Below, piece by piece: positions 1 to 8,349 of a stretch of DNA of 64,000 nt. The stretch covers positions 124,001 through 188,000 of the forward strand of contig CAVQTR010000006.1 in NCBI GenBank assembly GCA_963716685.1, written 5' to 3'. The translations under genes and the position numbers were made by a program. Under the pieces are notes generated by a model. That model did not search any database, was not told the origin of the DNA, and worked only from the letters and a program-made list of their open reading frames with translations. Every line of letters begins with the position of its first letter. The first letter of the stretch is position 1. The stretch is from JALYXI01 sp963716685 (GTDB lineage Bacteria; Acidobacteriota; Terriglobia; Bryobacterales; Bryobacteraceae).

Positions 1-264
1 GCACACCACGCCGAACACCACCCAGCGATGCCGTGTTTCCTGCGGCGCATCCGCATCGCCCACCTGCCGCCCTACCGCCCAGTTAAACAGAATGGAACCA
101 AGCAGCAGCGGCAGCTGATGCAGCGCGCTGTAGCAATAAAAGGCAATGGATACCGCCAGCAGCCACGCCTGACTCACTAGCCGGTTTCGGTTTCTCCGCA
201 GCAGCGCATAGATCAGCGCCGCAAAGGGAAACAAAAAGAGAAACGCAAACGAACTAAACAGCAT
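1..264 (-). CDS. MBOAT family O-acyltransferase, N-terminal fragment (runs off the window)
   Basis: Reading leftwards from ATG at 264, 88 codons stay open to the first base of the window, so only the N-terminus is present. The protein begins MLFSSFAFLFLFPFAALIY, followed by a short basic stretch (RRNRNR) and a second hydrophobic segment (QAWLLAVSIAFYCYSAL). This is the usual start of AlgI/PatA-type membrane-bound O-acyltransferases, which move acyl groups onto polysaccharides or other exported acceptors. The catalytic His lies in the missing part. It starts 12 bases after the acyl carrier protein stop and is probably co-transcribed with it and the FkbH-like gene. The family call rests on the N-terminus and context only. 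Confidence 0.7.
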   Translation of the reverse strand, partial: MLFSSFAFLFLFPFAALIYALLRRNRNRLVSQAWLLAVSIAFYCYSALHQLPLLLGSILFNWAVGRQVGDADAPQETRHRWVVFGVVC

Positions 265-276
265 GAGGCAACAGCT

Positions 277-525
277 CTACGGTTTCGCCTTCTTCAGCGT
301 CAGGTGAACCAGATCACCCACGTTCTTCAGATCCTGTAACTCACCAAGCGCGAACTTCACCTTGAACTCGCTCTCAATCACCTGAATCAAATTGATGTGA
401 GCCAGAGAATCCCAGTTGGGAACATTCGTCGCGTTGGATTTGGGAGTTATGACCAGCTTATTGTCGTCAAGTACGTCACGAAAAATTGGCTGCAGCCGCT
501 CCAGCACTTCGTCTTGTGTCAGCAA
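277..525 (-). CDS. Acyl carrier protein
   Basis: An 82-residue protein with the acyl carrier fold pattern. Ser40 in the motif NWDSLAHI is the expected phosphopantetheine attachment site, and the following helix (LIQVIESEFKVKF) is the usual recognition helix II. The reading uses TTG at 525, with GGAG about 9 bases upstream; the gene therefore overlaps the end of the FkbH-like gene by 50 bases, which suggests translational coupling. Placed between an FkbH-like enzyme and an MBOAT acyltransferase, it is likely a dedicated carrier for an acyl or glyceryl group and not the fatty-acid synthesis ACP, since no fab genes are nearby. Confidence 0.88.
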   Translation of the reverse strand: MLTQDEVLERLQPIFRDVLDDNKLVITPKSNATNVPNWDSLAHINLIQVIESEFKVKFALGELQDLKNVGDLVHLTLKKAKP

Positions 526-2284
526 TCTGTATGCTCCTGTTTCTCAGTTGGTAATCGGTAACATCAAGAGACCATGTGGAGCGCTCATGCTCCTGCGCCT
601 CACAATGGAATCCCAGGGTTTCGTAGTGCTTCGAAACCATGTCATTTTTTGGCGTACGAACGTAGTACCCGTATAGTTTTTGCAGTCCCGCCGCTCGCGC
701 CTGAACCGCCAGCTCATCCAGAACCAGCAGTTCCAGATCCCGTTTCAAGACGCGGCAACTCATCAGCCAAAGATCTATGTGGAGAACCCGCTCGTCCCGC
801 CGGCCGATAACGACTGAGATCAGGCCGTGGTCCGTGAATTTGTCAGAAAGCCGTACATACAGGGTCAAATAGGAGTCATCCGCCGCAATCCTGCCGATGT
901 CTCCCGCCGAATAACGTCTCGTGGTTAAGTTGAACTGATTGGTCTTGTTCGTGAGCTGTGTAATCCGATCCAGATAAGTGGGCGAAAAGCTACCCACCTC
1001 CGCCACCATCTTCAGCGAATCCAAATACTCCGCATAACTCGCGAAAGTCGATTGCGTCTGCACAGCGGCCGCATTCGCGCGGTACTGTTGGGCCCGCATG
1101 AGATCTTCCGCCGAAAGGGAAATGGTTTCGAAGTAATGCGAACGGTCCAGAATGCGCGCGTACTGCGAAACGTCCTCGCCCAGTTCCGGAACCGCCACCA
1201 TCGGCAGCTGTGCCTTCACCAGCGCCCGCTCAGCTGGGTTGTCATCCGCGAACACGAAGCTGTCCAGCCCCAGATTCAAATCCGCCGCGATAGCCTTGAT
1301 GTTCTCGTGCTTCGGTTCCCAGTTCGCTTTGAACGCCGCGAAATCTTCCAGCTTCAGAACGGAATCCGGATGGCTGAAGCCCTGGCGCGCCACCGCGTCG
1401 TTGTTCTTCGAACAAACCGCCAGTACGATTCCCCGCTCTTTCAGCTTCACGCAGTATTGCTGGAATTGCGTGTAAGCTTCCGCGAGCGCGGTCTCTTTGC
1501 CGATCACAATCCGGTCCGGCCCGTCGTCGCCAATCACGCCGCCCCACAACGTGTTGTCCAGATCGAGCACCAGGCACTTGCGCGACATTCCGTACCGTGC
1601 CCCGATCAGGCGAGTCAGGTTCGTTGCAATCGCAAGGCTTCCCTCAGGCGAGCAGGTGATCTTATAGCTGAACCAGCGGCTCCAGTCGTACCACTGATTC
1701 AAACCAATCTGCGCCGAAAGGTAATGAATATCGTTCAGAACCAAATAGGGACGCTGCTGCGACTCGTCGGCGAACCGCTGATTCAGGTCATGAACGAACC
1801 GCACGCTGCCTGCCGGGTTTCCCGCCTCCAGATTGCCCAGCACGCGCAGATCAGGAAGCTCGCAATTGTTTTGAAATATCGGACACTGGGAAATCTGCCG
1901 CAGCGAATCCCAAATCTGCCGGAAGCGCGCCAGCTCCGCGTTCAGCGCTCCACTGCCCGAATCACCTACGCGCGGCCAGTTCTGAATGTTCCGAACTCCG
2001 GTGTAGATGTAAATCAAATCCGGCTGAAATTGCCGGATCGCTTCCGGATCCAGCACGGCGTCTTCGTAGTATCTGCCATACTCCGATTGCCAGATCACCG
2101 GATCGATACCCGATTGCAACAACAGCAGCTCCAGCAGCACCGCCAGCTCCTGCGTGCTGGATCCTCCTAAGATCGCGATTCGTACCGGTCTTAACGTTGC
2201 TCCCGCGCGCATTTCACGCGCAAGCCGCTTCGCGCTTCGCAGAAGCTGGGCGGGCGCAAGTGAGGTTCCCAGGCAGTCAGACAT
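476..2284 (-). CDS. FkbH-like HAD-superfamily protein with C-terminal GNAT-like domain
   Basis: 602 residues. Residues 30-220 resemble the SGNH-like N-terminal domain of FkbH proteins. The HAD phosphatase motif DLDNTLWGGVIGDDG begins at D241, with D241 and D243 as nucleophile and acid/base. KPKHEN-type and FVFADDNPAER motifs follow, and the last 150 residues resemble a GNAT fold. FkbH enzymes of the OzmB type dephosphorylate 1,3-bisphosphoglycerate and load the glyceryl group onto an ACP. The ACP gene overlaps the 3' end, which fits. The substrate here is inferred. It is preceded by about 140 AT-richer bases (2285-2424) that probably hold the promoter. Confidence 0.82.
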   Translation of the reverse strand: MSDCLGTSLAPAQLLRSAKRLAREMRAGATLRPVRIAILGGSSTQELAVLLELLLLQSGIDPVIWQSEYGRYYEDAVLDPEAIRQFQPDLIYIYTGVRNIQNWPRVGDSGSGALNAELARFRQIWDSLRQISQCPIFQNNCELPDLRVLGNLEAGNPAGSVRFVHDLNQRFADESQQRPYLVLNDIHYLSAQIGLNQWYDWSRWFSYKITCSPEGSLAIATNLTRLIGARYGMSRKCLVLDLDNTLWGGVIGDDGPDRIVIGKETALAEAYTQFQQYCVKLKERGIVLAVCSKNNDAVARQGFSHPDSVLKLEDFAAFKANWEPKHENIKAIAADLNLGLDSFVFADDNPAERALVKAQLPMVAVPELGEDVSQYARILDRSHYFETISLSAEDLMRAQQYRANAAAVQTQSTFASYAEYLDSLKMVAEVGSFSPTYLDRITQLTNKTNQFNLTTRRYSAGDIGRIAADDSYLTLYVRLSDKFTDHGLISVVIGRRDERVLHIDLWLMSCRVLKRDLELLVLDELAVQARAAGLQKLYGYYVRTPKNDMVSKHYETLGFHCEAQEHERSTWSLDVTDYQLRNRSIQIADTRRSAGAAAANFS

Positions 2285-2424
2285 GCAGCTTCAATGTTTG
2301 CTCATGGTCATTAAAGCATGGCAACTTTGGAGCTGTAAAAAGAATAACCTAAGAATCAGGTAAATAATTGCTTGTCAACGAACGAAAGAATACTTTGGCG
2401 AACCCCAGCGTGAAGAAAAGAACC

Positions 2425-3768
2425 TTACGCCAGTACGCCCGGTAACACTCCGGTGCTGTCCGCGAAGCGCTCCACCGGGGCGCCGAACGCATTCAACATA
2501 GTCAGCCAGAGGTTCGCCGCGGGAGTATCTTCCGGAAACACCAGGTTCTGCCCGCCCGCCAGCCTGCCGCCAGCTTTGCCAGCGAGCACGATCGGCAGCT
2601 TATGCGGGTTGTGCTTGTTCCCGTCGCTCAGCGCGGAAGCAAACACCACCATGGAGTTGTCCAGCACACTGCCTTCGCCTTCCTTCGCCTGCTTCAGCTT
2701 GCTCAACAGGTAAGCGTACTGTGCGACATACCATTTGTTGATCAACTGATACTGCCGAAGCTTCTCGGAGTCGTTGGAGTGGTGGGACATGTCATGATGT
2801 GACCCGCTGACACCCTCCAGCCAGCGGAAGTTCACGTTACTTACCGCATTGCCGAACATGAAGGTACACACCCGCGTGCTGTCGCTCTGGAACGCCAGCG
2901 CCATCATGTCCAGCATCAGCTTTACATGCTCGGCATAATCCTTCGGATTCTCAGCCGGCGATGCCACCGAGTTCAGCGGCACCTTCGGTTTCCACGCGTT
3001 CTTCCCGCCCGTGTTCGCCCGCTCCGTGCGTTCCTCGAGCGACCGCACGATCGACATATACTCATCGATCCGCCGCTTGTCCGCGCTTCCCAGCTGCGTC
3101 CGCAACGCATTCGCCTGGCCCAGCACACGGTCCAGCAGCAGCGCGTCGTCTTTGCCGGAATTGCCTTGCGGCCCCGAAGCCCGGAAAAGCCGTTCATAAA
3201 CCGATCGCGGATTGATTTCCCGCGCCAGCGGCGTCGTCGGGCTGCTCCACGCAATGTGACAACCGTAAACCCGCGTATACCCCACCGCCAGATCCACACC
3301 CGTGGCTTCCGGCGAGATGCCCAGTTCCAGCGACGGCAGCGGCGTCTGGCCCGCCACGCACTTCGCGGCTACCTGATCCATCGAGATCCCGTTCGCGTTC
3401 AGATCCTCCCCCAGCGTCTTGCTTATGCGCGTCGAGGTCAGAATCGCGGCTTCCTTCACATAGTGCCCGTCGCCGTCCTTCGAAGCTTCGTTCCACAGGT
3501 TCTGCAGCACCTGGATCTGATCTTTGAAGGGGGCCAGTGGCTCGAGCGTGGGGGACAACTTGAAGTCCCGGCCCGTCCCTTCGGGCGACCACGCGTTCAC
3601 GTTCACGCCATTTGGCATGTAGAGCACCGCCAGGCGCGTCGGCTGCTTCGCCCCGGTAGTGGCCGCCGGAGCCATCGCCTCCAGCCACGGCAGCGCGAGC
3701 GCCACACCCGCGCCGCGCAGCACGGTCCTCCGCGATATCGACACTCCGCCTGTTCGCACGTTGCTCAT
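2425..3768 (-). CDS. DUF1552 domain protein, exported
   Basis: 447 residues with a twin-arginine-like N-terminus (SRRTVLRGAGVALALPWLEAM) and the DUF1552 pattern: LAVLYMPNGV near residue 50, then VLQNLWNEA, DGHY and a C-terminal SMVVFASALSDGNKHNPHKLP. The family is common in Planctomycetes, Verrucomicrobia and Acidobacteria, almost always next to DUF1592-type c-type cytochromes; its biochemical function is not established. Its ATG overlaps the stop of the DUF1592 gene by 4 bases, so the two are translationally coupled. The Tat-like signal implies folding, perhaps with a cofactor, before export. The assignment is firm and the role unknown. Confidence 0.9.
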   Translation of the reverse strand: MSNVRTGGVSISRRTVLRGAGVALALPWLEAMAPAATTGAKQPTRLAVLYMPNGVNVNAWSPEGTGRDFKLSPTLEPLAPFKDQIQVLQNLWNEASKDGDGHYVKEAAILTSTRISKTLGEDLNANGISMDQVAAKCVAGQTPLPSLELGISPEATGVDLAVGYTRVYGCHIAWSSPTTPLAREINPRSVYERLFRASGPQGNSGKDDALLLDRVLGQANALRTQLGSADKRRIDEYMSIVRSLEERTERANTGGKNAWKPKVPLNSVASPAENPKDYAEHVKLMLDMMALAFQSDSTRVCTFMFGNAVSNVNFRWLEGVSGSHHDMSHHSNDSEKLRQYQLINKWYVAQYAYLLSKLKQAKEGEGSVLDNSMVVFASALSDGNKHNPHKLPIVLAGKAGGRLAGGQNLVFPEDTPAANLWLTMLNAFGAPVERFADSTGVLPGVLA

Positions 3769-5669
3769 TGATTGCTCCTGCTCTTTGTCTGAACTGCCGA
3801 GATCCTGCTCACCGGCGTCGCCGGCCGCCCTGCCTGATACCGGAATGGCCGGCTCATCACGATCGCCTCAATCAGCGACTGCGATTTGTAGCCTTCACCC
3901 GCCAGCTGCGTCACGATGCTGTCTACTGTGCACGAATCCTGCCGTGTTAACCCGCGTCCCAGCGCATAGCCCAGCATCCGGTTGGTCAGGTTGTGCACAA
4001 ACAGATCCTTCTTATCCATCAGCACGGCGCGCAGTTGATCGGGACCCGCGAACTTCGTGCCGTCCGGCAATTCGCCTGAGTTGTCGATCGGCCTGCCCGC
4101 TTCTTCGGTTCGCCATTGCCCCAGAGCGTCGTAATTTTCCAGCGCAAAGCCCAGCGGATCGATCCGGCTGTGGCAGCCGCCGCACACCGGGTCCGCGCGG
4201 TGCTGCGCCAGCCGCTCGCGAATTGTCTGCGGTTTTCCATCGCTGTGCGCGTCCAGTGACGGCACATTCGGCGGAGGCGGCAAAGGCGGCGTTCCCAGAA
4301 TCGAATCCAGCACCCACTTGCCGCGCAGCACCGGACTGGTCCGGTACGGGTATGACGACACCGCCAGCACCGCCGACATTCCCAGCAGCCCGCCACGATG
4401 GCTTCCCGGCGGCAGTTCAATGCGGTGCGGCTGTTCCTGATTATCCTTGCGCAGCTGGATGTCCAGCTTGTAAAGCGTCGCCAGCTTCTTCGTCGTAATC
4501 GTCCAGTTCGAATCCAGCAGGTCCAGAACCGATTCGTTGTTCGCCAGCAGCGCGTGGAAAAACACCGCCGGCTGGAAGCCGATATCCGCCTGCAGTTCCA
4601 CGTCTTTCGCGTAATTCGGGAACAGCTTCGCATCCGGTACAAACTCATGCCCCAGCTCGCGGATACCCAGCCATTGGCTCACAAAGCTGTTGATAAAGCC
4701 CATCGATTTGGGGCTGCGCAGCAGGCGGCCCACTTCTTCGTGCAAAACAGCCGGATCATGCAGCTTGCCCAGAGCAGCCAGATCGAACATCATCTCGTCC
4801 GGCATGCTGCCCCACAGGAAATACGAGAGCCGCGAAGCCAGCGCGTAATCGTCAACCAGCCGCTCTTCCGTCCCGGAGTTCGGTGCTTCCACGCGGAATA
4901 GGAACTGCGGCGACATCAGCACGCCGCGCAACATGAAAATCACTGCCTCGTCGAAGGTCTTCCCCTGCTTCGCCCGGAACAGCGCAAGGTAAGGCTCCAT
5001 CTCCTGCGGCGTCACCGGCCGGCGGAATGCGCGCGGCAGGAAATTCTGCAGAATCTGACGAGCCGCTTCGGCCGGCGGTAGACCCGCATGCGGCTCCACA
5101 ATGCCGATGCGCGCCCGTGCCCGCGAATCGCGCACCGCAAACTCAAGCGCCCGCTTCGCCGCATCCATGTACTTCTCTGCATGTACGGGCGAAAGCGTCA
5201 GCACCTCCGCCGCATTGTCAAAGCCCTCCCCGCCTGCGCCATCAGCCGGCAGATCGTGCCCCACATCCATGTGGATATCCAGCAGTTCGCGAATGGTCGC
5301 CGTATACTCGCTGCGATTCAGCCGGCGAATCGGCGCGACCCCCGCCGTCACACCGCCGCCACAGGCCTCCGCATGCAGCGCCCCGTCAACCCACTGAATG
5401 AACGCCTCGCGCTGATCCAGCGTCGGACCTTTCGCACCAATCGGCGGCATTTCGCTGTTGCGCACCCGCGTCGCCACCCGCATCCACTTCTCCGCCTGGT
5501 CGTGAATGCTGCCGGGCGCGCTCACCTGCGCCACGCTGAAGCCCGCCGCGCCTTTGCCGGAATGGCATGCCGCGCAATTGGTCTTCAAAAACGCCTGAGC
5601 GCCTTCGAAGCTCAGCGGCTCGGCATGCGCCGCCGCGGCCAGTGCCAATAGGCTCAAAATCGCTCTCAT
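3765..5669 (-). CDS. DUF1592 domain protein with c-type haem motif (planctomycete-cytochrome type)
   Basis: 634 residues with a signal peptide (first 16 residues). A c-type haem site C32-A-A-C35-H36 is followed by the DUF1587/1595/1592/1588/1585 order typical of this family. Landmarks are RRLNRSEYTATIRELL (about 115), AFRRPVT (about 214), SYFLWGSMPDE (about 282), GLLGMSAVLAVSSYPYRTSPVLRG (about 427) and a second CxxCH at C496-C499-H500 followed by IDPLGFALENYDALG. It is predicted to be a periplasmic or surface electron-transfer protein working with the downstream DUF1552 partner. It overlaps genes on both sides by 4 bases. Substrate unknown; polymer breakdown is often proposed. Confidence 0.9.
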   Translation of the reverse strand: MRAILSLLALAAAAHAEPLSFEGAQAFLKTNCAACHSGKGAAGFSVAQVSAPGSIHDQAEKWMRVATRVRNSEMPPIGAKGPTLDQREAFIQWVDGALHAEACGGGVTAGVAPIRRLNRSEYTATIRELLDIHMDVGHDLPADGAGGEGFDNAAEVLTLSPVHAEKYMDAAKRALEFAVRDSRARARIGIVEPHAGLPPAEAARQILQNFLPRAFRRPVTPQEMEPYLALFRAKQGKTFDEAVIFMLRGVLMSPQFLFRVEAPNSGTEERLVDDYALASRLSYFLWGSMPDEMMFDLAALGKLHDPAVLHEEVGRLLRSPKSMGFINSFVSQWLGIRELGHEFVPDAKLFPNYAKDVELQADIGFQPAVFFHALLANNESVLDLLDSNWTITTKKLATLYKLDIQLRKDNQEQPHRIELPPGSHRGGLLGMSAVLAVSSYPYRTSPVLRGKWVLDSILGTPPLPPPPNVPSLDAHSDGKPQTIRERLAQHRADPVCGGCHSRIDPLGFALENYDALGQWRTEEAGRPIDNSGELPDGTKFAGPDQLRAVLMDKKDLFVHNLTNRMLGYALGRGLTRQDSCTVDSIVTQLAGEGYKSQSLIEAIVMSRPFRYQAGRPATPVSRISAVQTKSRSNQ

Positions 5670-6085
5670 AGCCGCTTCAACACAAATGTCTGCTTTCCGT
5701 TCGGTCTTTCGGGAGGTTTTTCAGGAGATTTCGCGCCGGCAGCAGCCGGCGGCAGCGCATCCGCTCGTCCGCGCTTCATCTGAATCTGTCCTTCGCCCAG
5801 CGTGCCCGTGAACAGCGTCCTCGCAATCGACCCGTTCAGCTCCGTGGTCACCACGAACCGGATCTGGTTGCCGTCCACCTTGCCGTCGGTAATCGCGACA
5901 CTCTCGTTGTCCCCATACATCTTGCCGGTCAGCACGCCCTCATGCTGCTCGAAGCGAAACGAAAGGTCCTGGAGGTCGCCGTTGCGGTCCGCCATCACGC
6001 CGGTCCAGATTCCGGCGAAATCCGTGCCTGTTGAGCCCCACGCGATGACTGCCATCACAAACGCGCCGGCACACAACTTTCGCAC
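5666..6085 (-). CDS. Small exported protein, probable beta-barrel/lipocalin-like fold
   Basis: 139 residues with a clear signal peptide (MRKLCAGAFVMAVIAWGSTG). The mature part alternates short hydrophobic strands: FAGIWTGVMADRNGDLQDLSFRF, GVLTGKMYGD, ITDGKVDGNQIRFVV and TLFTGTLGEGQIQMKRGR. The repeated 'G-x-I/L-x-G' strand spacing is seen in small acidobacterial and planctomycete exported proteins found with DUF1592 genes. The tail is rich in Ala, Pro and Lys. Its stop overlaps the DUF1592 start by 4 bases, placing it in the same operon. I do not recognise a catalytic motif; binding or chaperone roles are possible. Confidence 0.72.
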   Translation of the reverse strand: MRKLCAGAFVMAVIAWGSTGTDFAGIWTGVMADRNGDLQDLSFRFEQHEGVLTGKMYGDNESVAITDGKVDGNQIRFVVTTELNGSIARTLFTGTLGEGQIQMKRGRADALPPAAAGAKSPEKPPERPNGKQTFVLKRL

Positions 6086-6108
6086 TTAGTTATTATATCG
6101 AAATAAAG

Positions 6109-7323
6109 TCACTTCACCACGGCTGCCACCACCATTTGCAGCGTCTGCGCCGTCGCGTCGCCCACCTTTTTCTCGGGCTTCCAGCCATCGCGTGAACCAT
6201 CGTACGAGTAGGTCACCGGAATGCCTGTCAGCTTCGGATCGTACTGTCCCTCGTTGCCGCCCATTTTGTACACCACCATGTCCAGCGAGGGCACCACGTA
6301 CATGCAATAGCCGCCCGCCCCCGCCTTCCAGTAGGCATCCTTCGGCACGTCCGCTACATGTCCGTCTTCGTTCACATTGAAATTAAAACTGTGCGAGAAA
6401 TGCGGGTTGAACGGAGACAGCCTGCCGCACATCTTCACGAACGAAGCCGGCACAATCTGCTGGTCCCCCCACCGGCCCTCGTGCAGCAGCAGATACACAA
6501 ACCGCAGCACATCCGTAGACCTCACCGCGATACTCCCGCCGCCCGGCGTATGCTCCAGCCGCCCCTGGCTGTCGATCCCCGCCTTCAGCTTCGGCCGGTA
6601 CATCGCGTACCCCCACGTCCCAAATCCCAGCGGCTCCGCAATCTTCAGCCGGATGTACTGCTCCAGCTCCATCCCCACCAGCCTCCGCAGCACAATCGAC
6701 GCCAGATGCGGTGACGACGTCGCATAAGAGTAGCATTCCCCCGGCGCGCACCAAAGCTTCTCGTGCAGCGCGACCGGGTCCGTGGTTGCGATTGGCCCGT
6801 CCACGCTCGGCCCCTCCCACGTTTCCTTCATCCCGTGCACATACACCGGATTGACGCCGCGAATCCCAGCCGACATCGCCAGCAGCTGCCCCAGCGTGAT
6901 GTCCGCCTTGCGCGGATCGTCCAACGGGAAAATTTCGGCCGGCATGTACTTCGGCGTGAACACTTTCTGATTCACGCCATCCGGAATCAAGCTGGCCTTT
7001 TCCTTCAGTCCAATCCCCACCGCAATGCTGGTAAACGCCTTCCCGCACGAGGCCAGCTCCGGCACCGCCTCGCGATTACCGCGGCCAAAATACTTCTCGT
7101 AAACCAGATATCCGTGCCGCACCACCAGCAACCCGCCGTGCTGCGTCGTGTCTTTCGTGTAATCGAAAGCGGCATCCAGCTTCGCGGTGTCCATGCCCGC
7201 CTTACGCCGAACCTCCTCCGCGCCTGCCAGCGTCCGCCATCCACCTTTCGCATCCGGAGGAGGAAAATAATCCGCCGCGCCGGCCGCGCACACGGCCGCA
7301 AGGAAACACGCCACAATCTTCAT
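6109..7323 (-). CDS. Exported serine hydrolase, beta-lactamase family (class C type)
   Basis: 404 residues. A signal peptide (MKIVACFLAAVCAAGAADYF) is followed by a penicillin-binding-protein-like domain: GGLLVVRHGYLVYEKYFG, then S92-C-G-K95 as the SxxK active site and Y200-A-T in place of the common Y-x-N. The replacement of Asn by Thr is typical of esterase-like members. Near the C-terminus GAGGYCMYVVPSLDMVVYKMGG replaces the KTG region. It lies 23 bases upstream of the exported small protein and leads the DUF1592/DUF1552 operon. It probably hydrolyses an ester or amide outside the cytoplasm; a true beta-lactamase role is unlikely. Confidence 0.85.
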   Translation of the reverse strand: MKIVACFLAAVCAAGAADYFPPPDAKGGWRTLAGAEEVRRKAGMDTAKLDAAFDYTKDTTQHGGLLVVRHGYLVYEKYFGRGNREAVPELASCGKAFTSIAVGIGLKEKASLIPDGVNQKVFTPKYMPAEIFPLDDPRKADITLGQLLAMSAGIRGVNPVYVHGMKETWEGPSVDGPIATTDPVALHEKLWCAPGECYSYATSSPHLASIVLRRLVGMELEQYIRLKIAEPLGFGTWGYAMYRPKLKAGIDSQGRLEHTPGGGSIAVRSTDVLRFVYLLLHEGRWGDQQIVPASFVKMCGRLSPFNPHFSHSFNFNVNEDGHVADVPKDAYWKAGAGGYCMYVVPSLDMVVYKMGGNEGQYDPKLTGIPVTYSYDGSRDGWKPEKKVGDATAQTLQMVVAAVVK

Positions 7324-7399
7324 AGCGCACTAAAATATCACGTCCCGCCGCCACTCACTCTCGCCGGCCCGCCCGCTCAGGGCGATACAATGCGGCAGA

Positions 7400-8254
7400 A
7401 TGCAAAAGTTCCGCATCGGCGCTATCACTGACGAGTTCTCACCGGACCTCGAAACCTCCCTCCGCTCCATGCAGCAGATCGGGATGGAGAACGCCGAGCT
7501 GCGCATGGTCTTCGGCCGCAACATCATCGACCTCACCAATGACGAAGTCACCCAGGCCGGCCAGCTCGCCGCGGATTTCGGTATGTCGATCTCCTCCATC
7601 GCCTCGCCCCTCCTCAAGTGCACCCTCCCGGACGCGCCTCCCGTCGACGAGCGGTTTCAGCAGGATATGTTCGCCGCGAAGCACACGTTTGCCGACCAGC
7701 CCCGCCTGTCCGAACGCGCGTTTGAAATTGCCGGCATGCTGGGCGCGAAGATCATCCGCGTTTTCTCTTACTGGCGCGTCATTGAGCCCGATCAGGTCTT
7801 TGATCGTGTCGTCGATGCCCTTTCCGCCCTCGCCGGGAAGGCCGCGCCCTACGGCCTCATCATCGGCCTGGAAAACGAGCACGCCTGCAACATCGCCACC
7901 GCCGCCGAATCAGCCCGCGCTCTCGCCGCAATCCCCGCGGCGAACGTCCAGCTCGTTTGGGACCCCGCTAACGCCTATGTCTCCGGCGAAATCCCCTACC
8001 CGGCCGGTTACCACCTGCTGCCTGCCAATCGCATCGCCCACGTGCACGCGAAAGATTGCAAACTCGCGGGCCACAAACCCATCTGGGGTCCGCTCGGGGA
8101 AGAAGATGTCGACTGGCGTGGCCAGATCGCCGCCCTCGCCCACGACGGTTACAAAGGATACATCAACCTCGAGACCCACTGGCCCGGACCCGGTGGCGAC
8201 AAACACGAAGCCAGCATGATCTGTGGCCGCAACCTTCTCCAGTTGGTTTCGTAG
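7400..8254 (+). CDS. Sugar phosphate isomerase/epimerase (xylose-isomerase-like TIM barrel)
   Basis: 284 residues in the AP-endonuclease-2/xylose-isomerase-like family. Expected metal-ligand strands are visible: a Glu in LIIGLENEHACN, Asp in LVWDPANAY, His-x-His in AHVHAKDCK and a final Glu in YINLETHWPGPGGDKHEAS. No signal peptide, so cytoplasmic. Such enzymes isomerise or epimerise ketoses, inosose or other sugar derivatives; the actual substrate cannot be read from the sequence. It is transcribed divergently from the serine hydrolase across a 76-base gap and is followed by a short gap before the next plus-strand gene. Confidence 0.85.
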   Translation: MQKFRIGAITDEFSPDLETSLRSMQQIGMENAELRMVFGRNIIDLTNDEVTQAGQLAADFGMSISSIASPLLKCTLPDAPPVDERFQQDMFAAKHTFADQPRLSERAFEIAGMLGAKIIRVFSYWRVIEPDQVFDRVVDALSALAGKAAPYGLIIGLENEHACNIATAAESARALAAIPAANVQLVWDPANAYVSGEIPYPAGYHLLPANRIAHVHAKDCKLAGHKPIWGPLGEEDVDWRGQIAALAHDGYKGYINLETHWPGPGGDKHEASMICGRNLLQLVS

Positions 8255-8349
8255 CACCGTCCCGGCTCCCAAACGGTACGAACGGCAACAATCGGCCGGG
8301 CCCGGGCGGAGCCCGCGAACGCTTACTTTCGGTATGATCGCGGAACACA

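Noticed and set aside
1052..2170. A 372-codon open reading opposite the FkbH-like gene
   Set aside because: Shadow frame of a gene with clear HAD motifs; no homology signal or ribosome-binding site.
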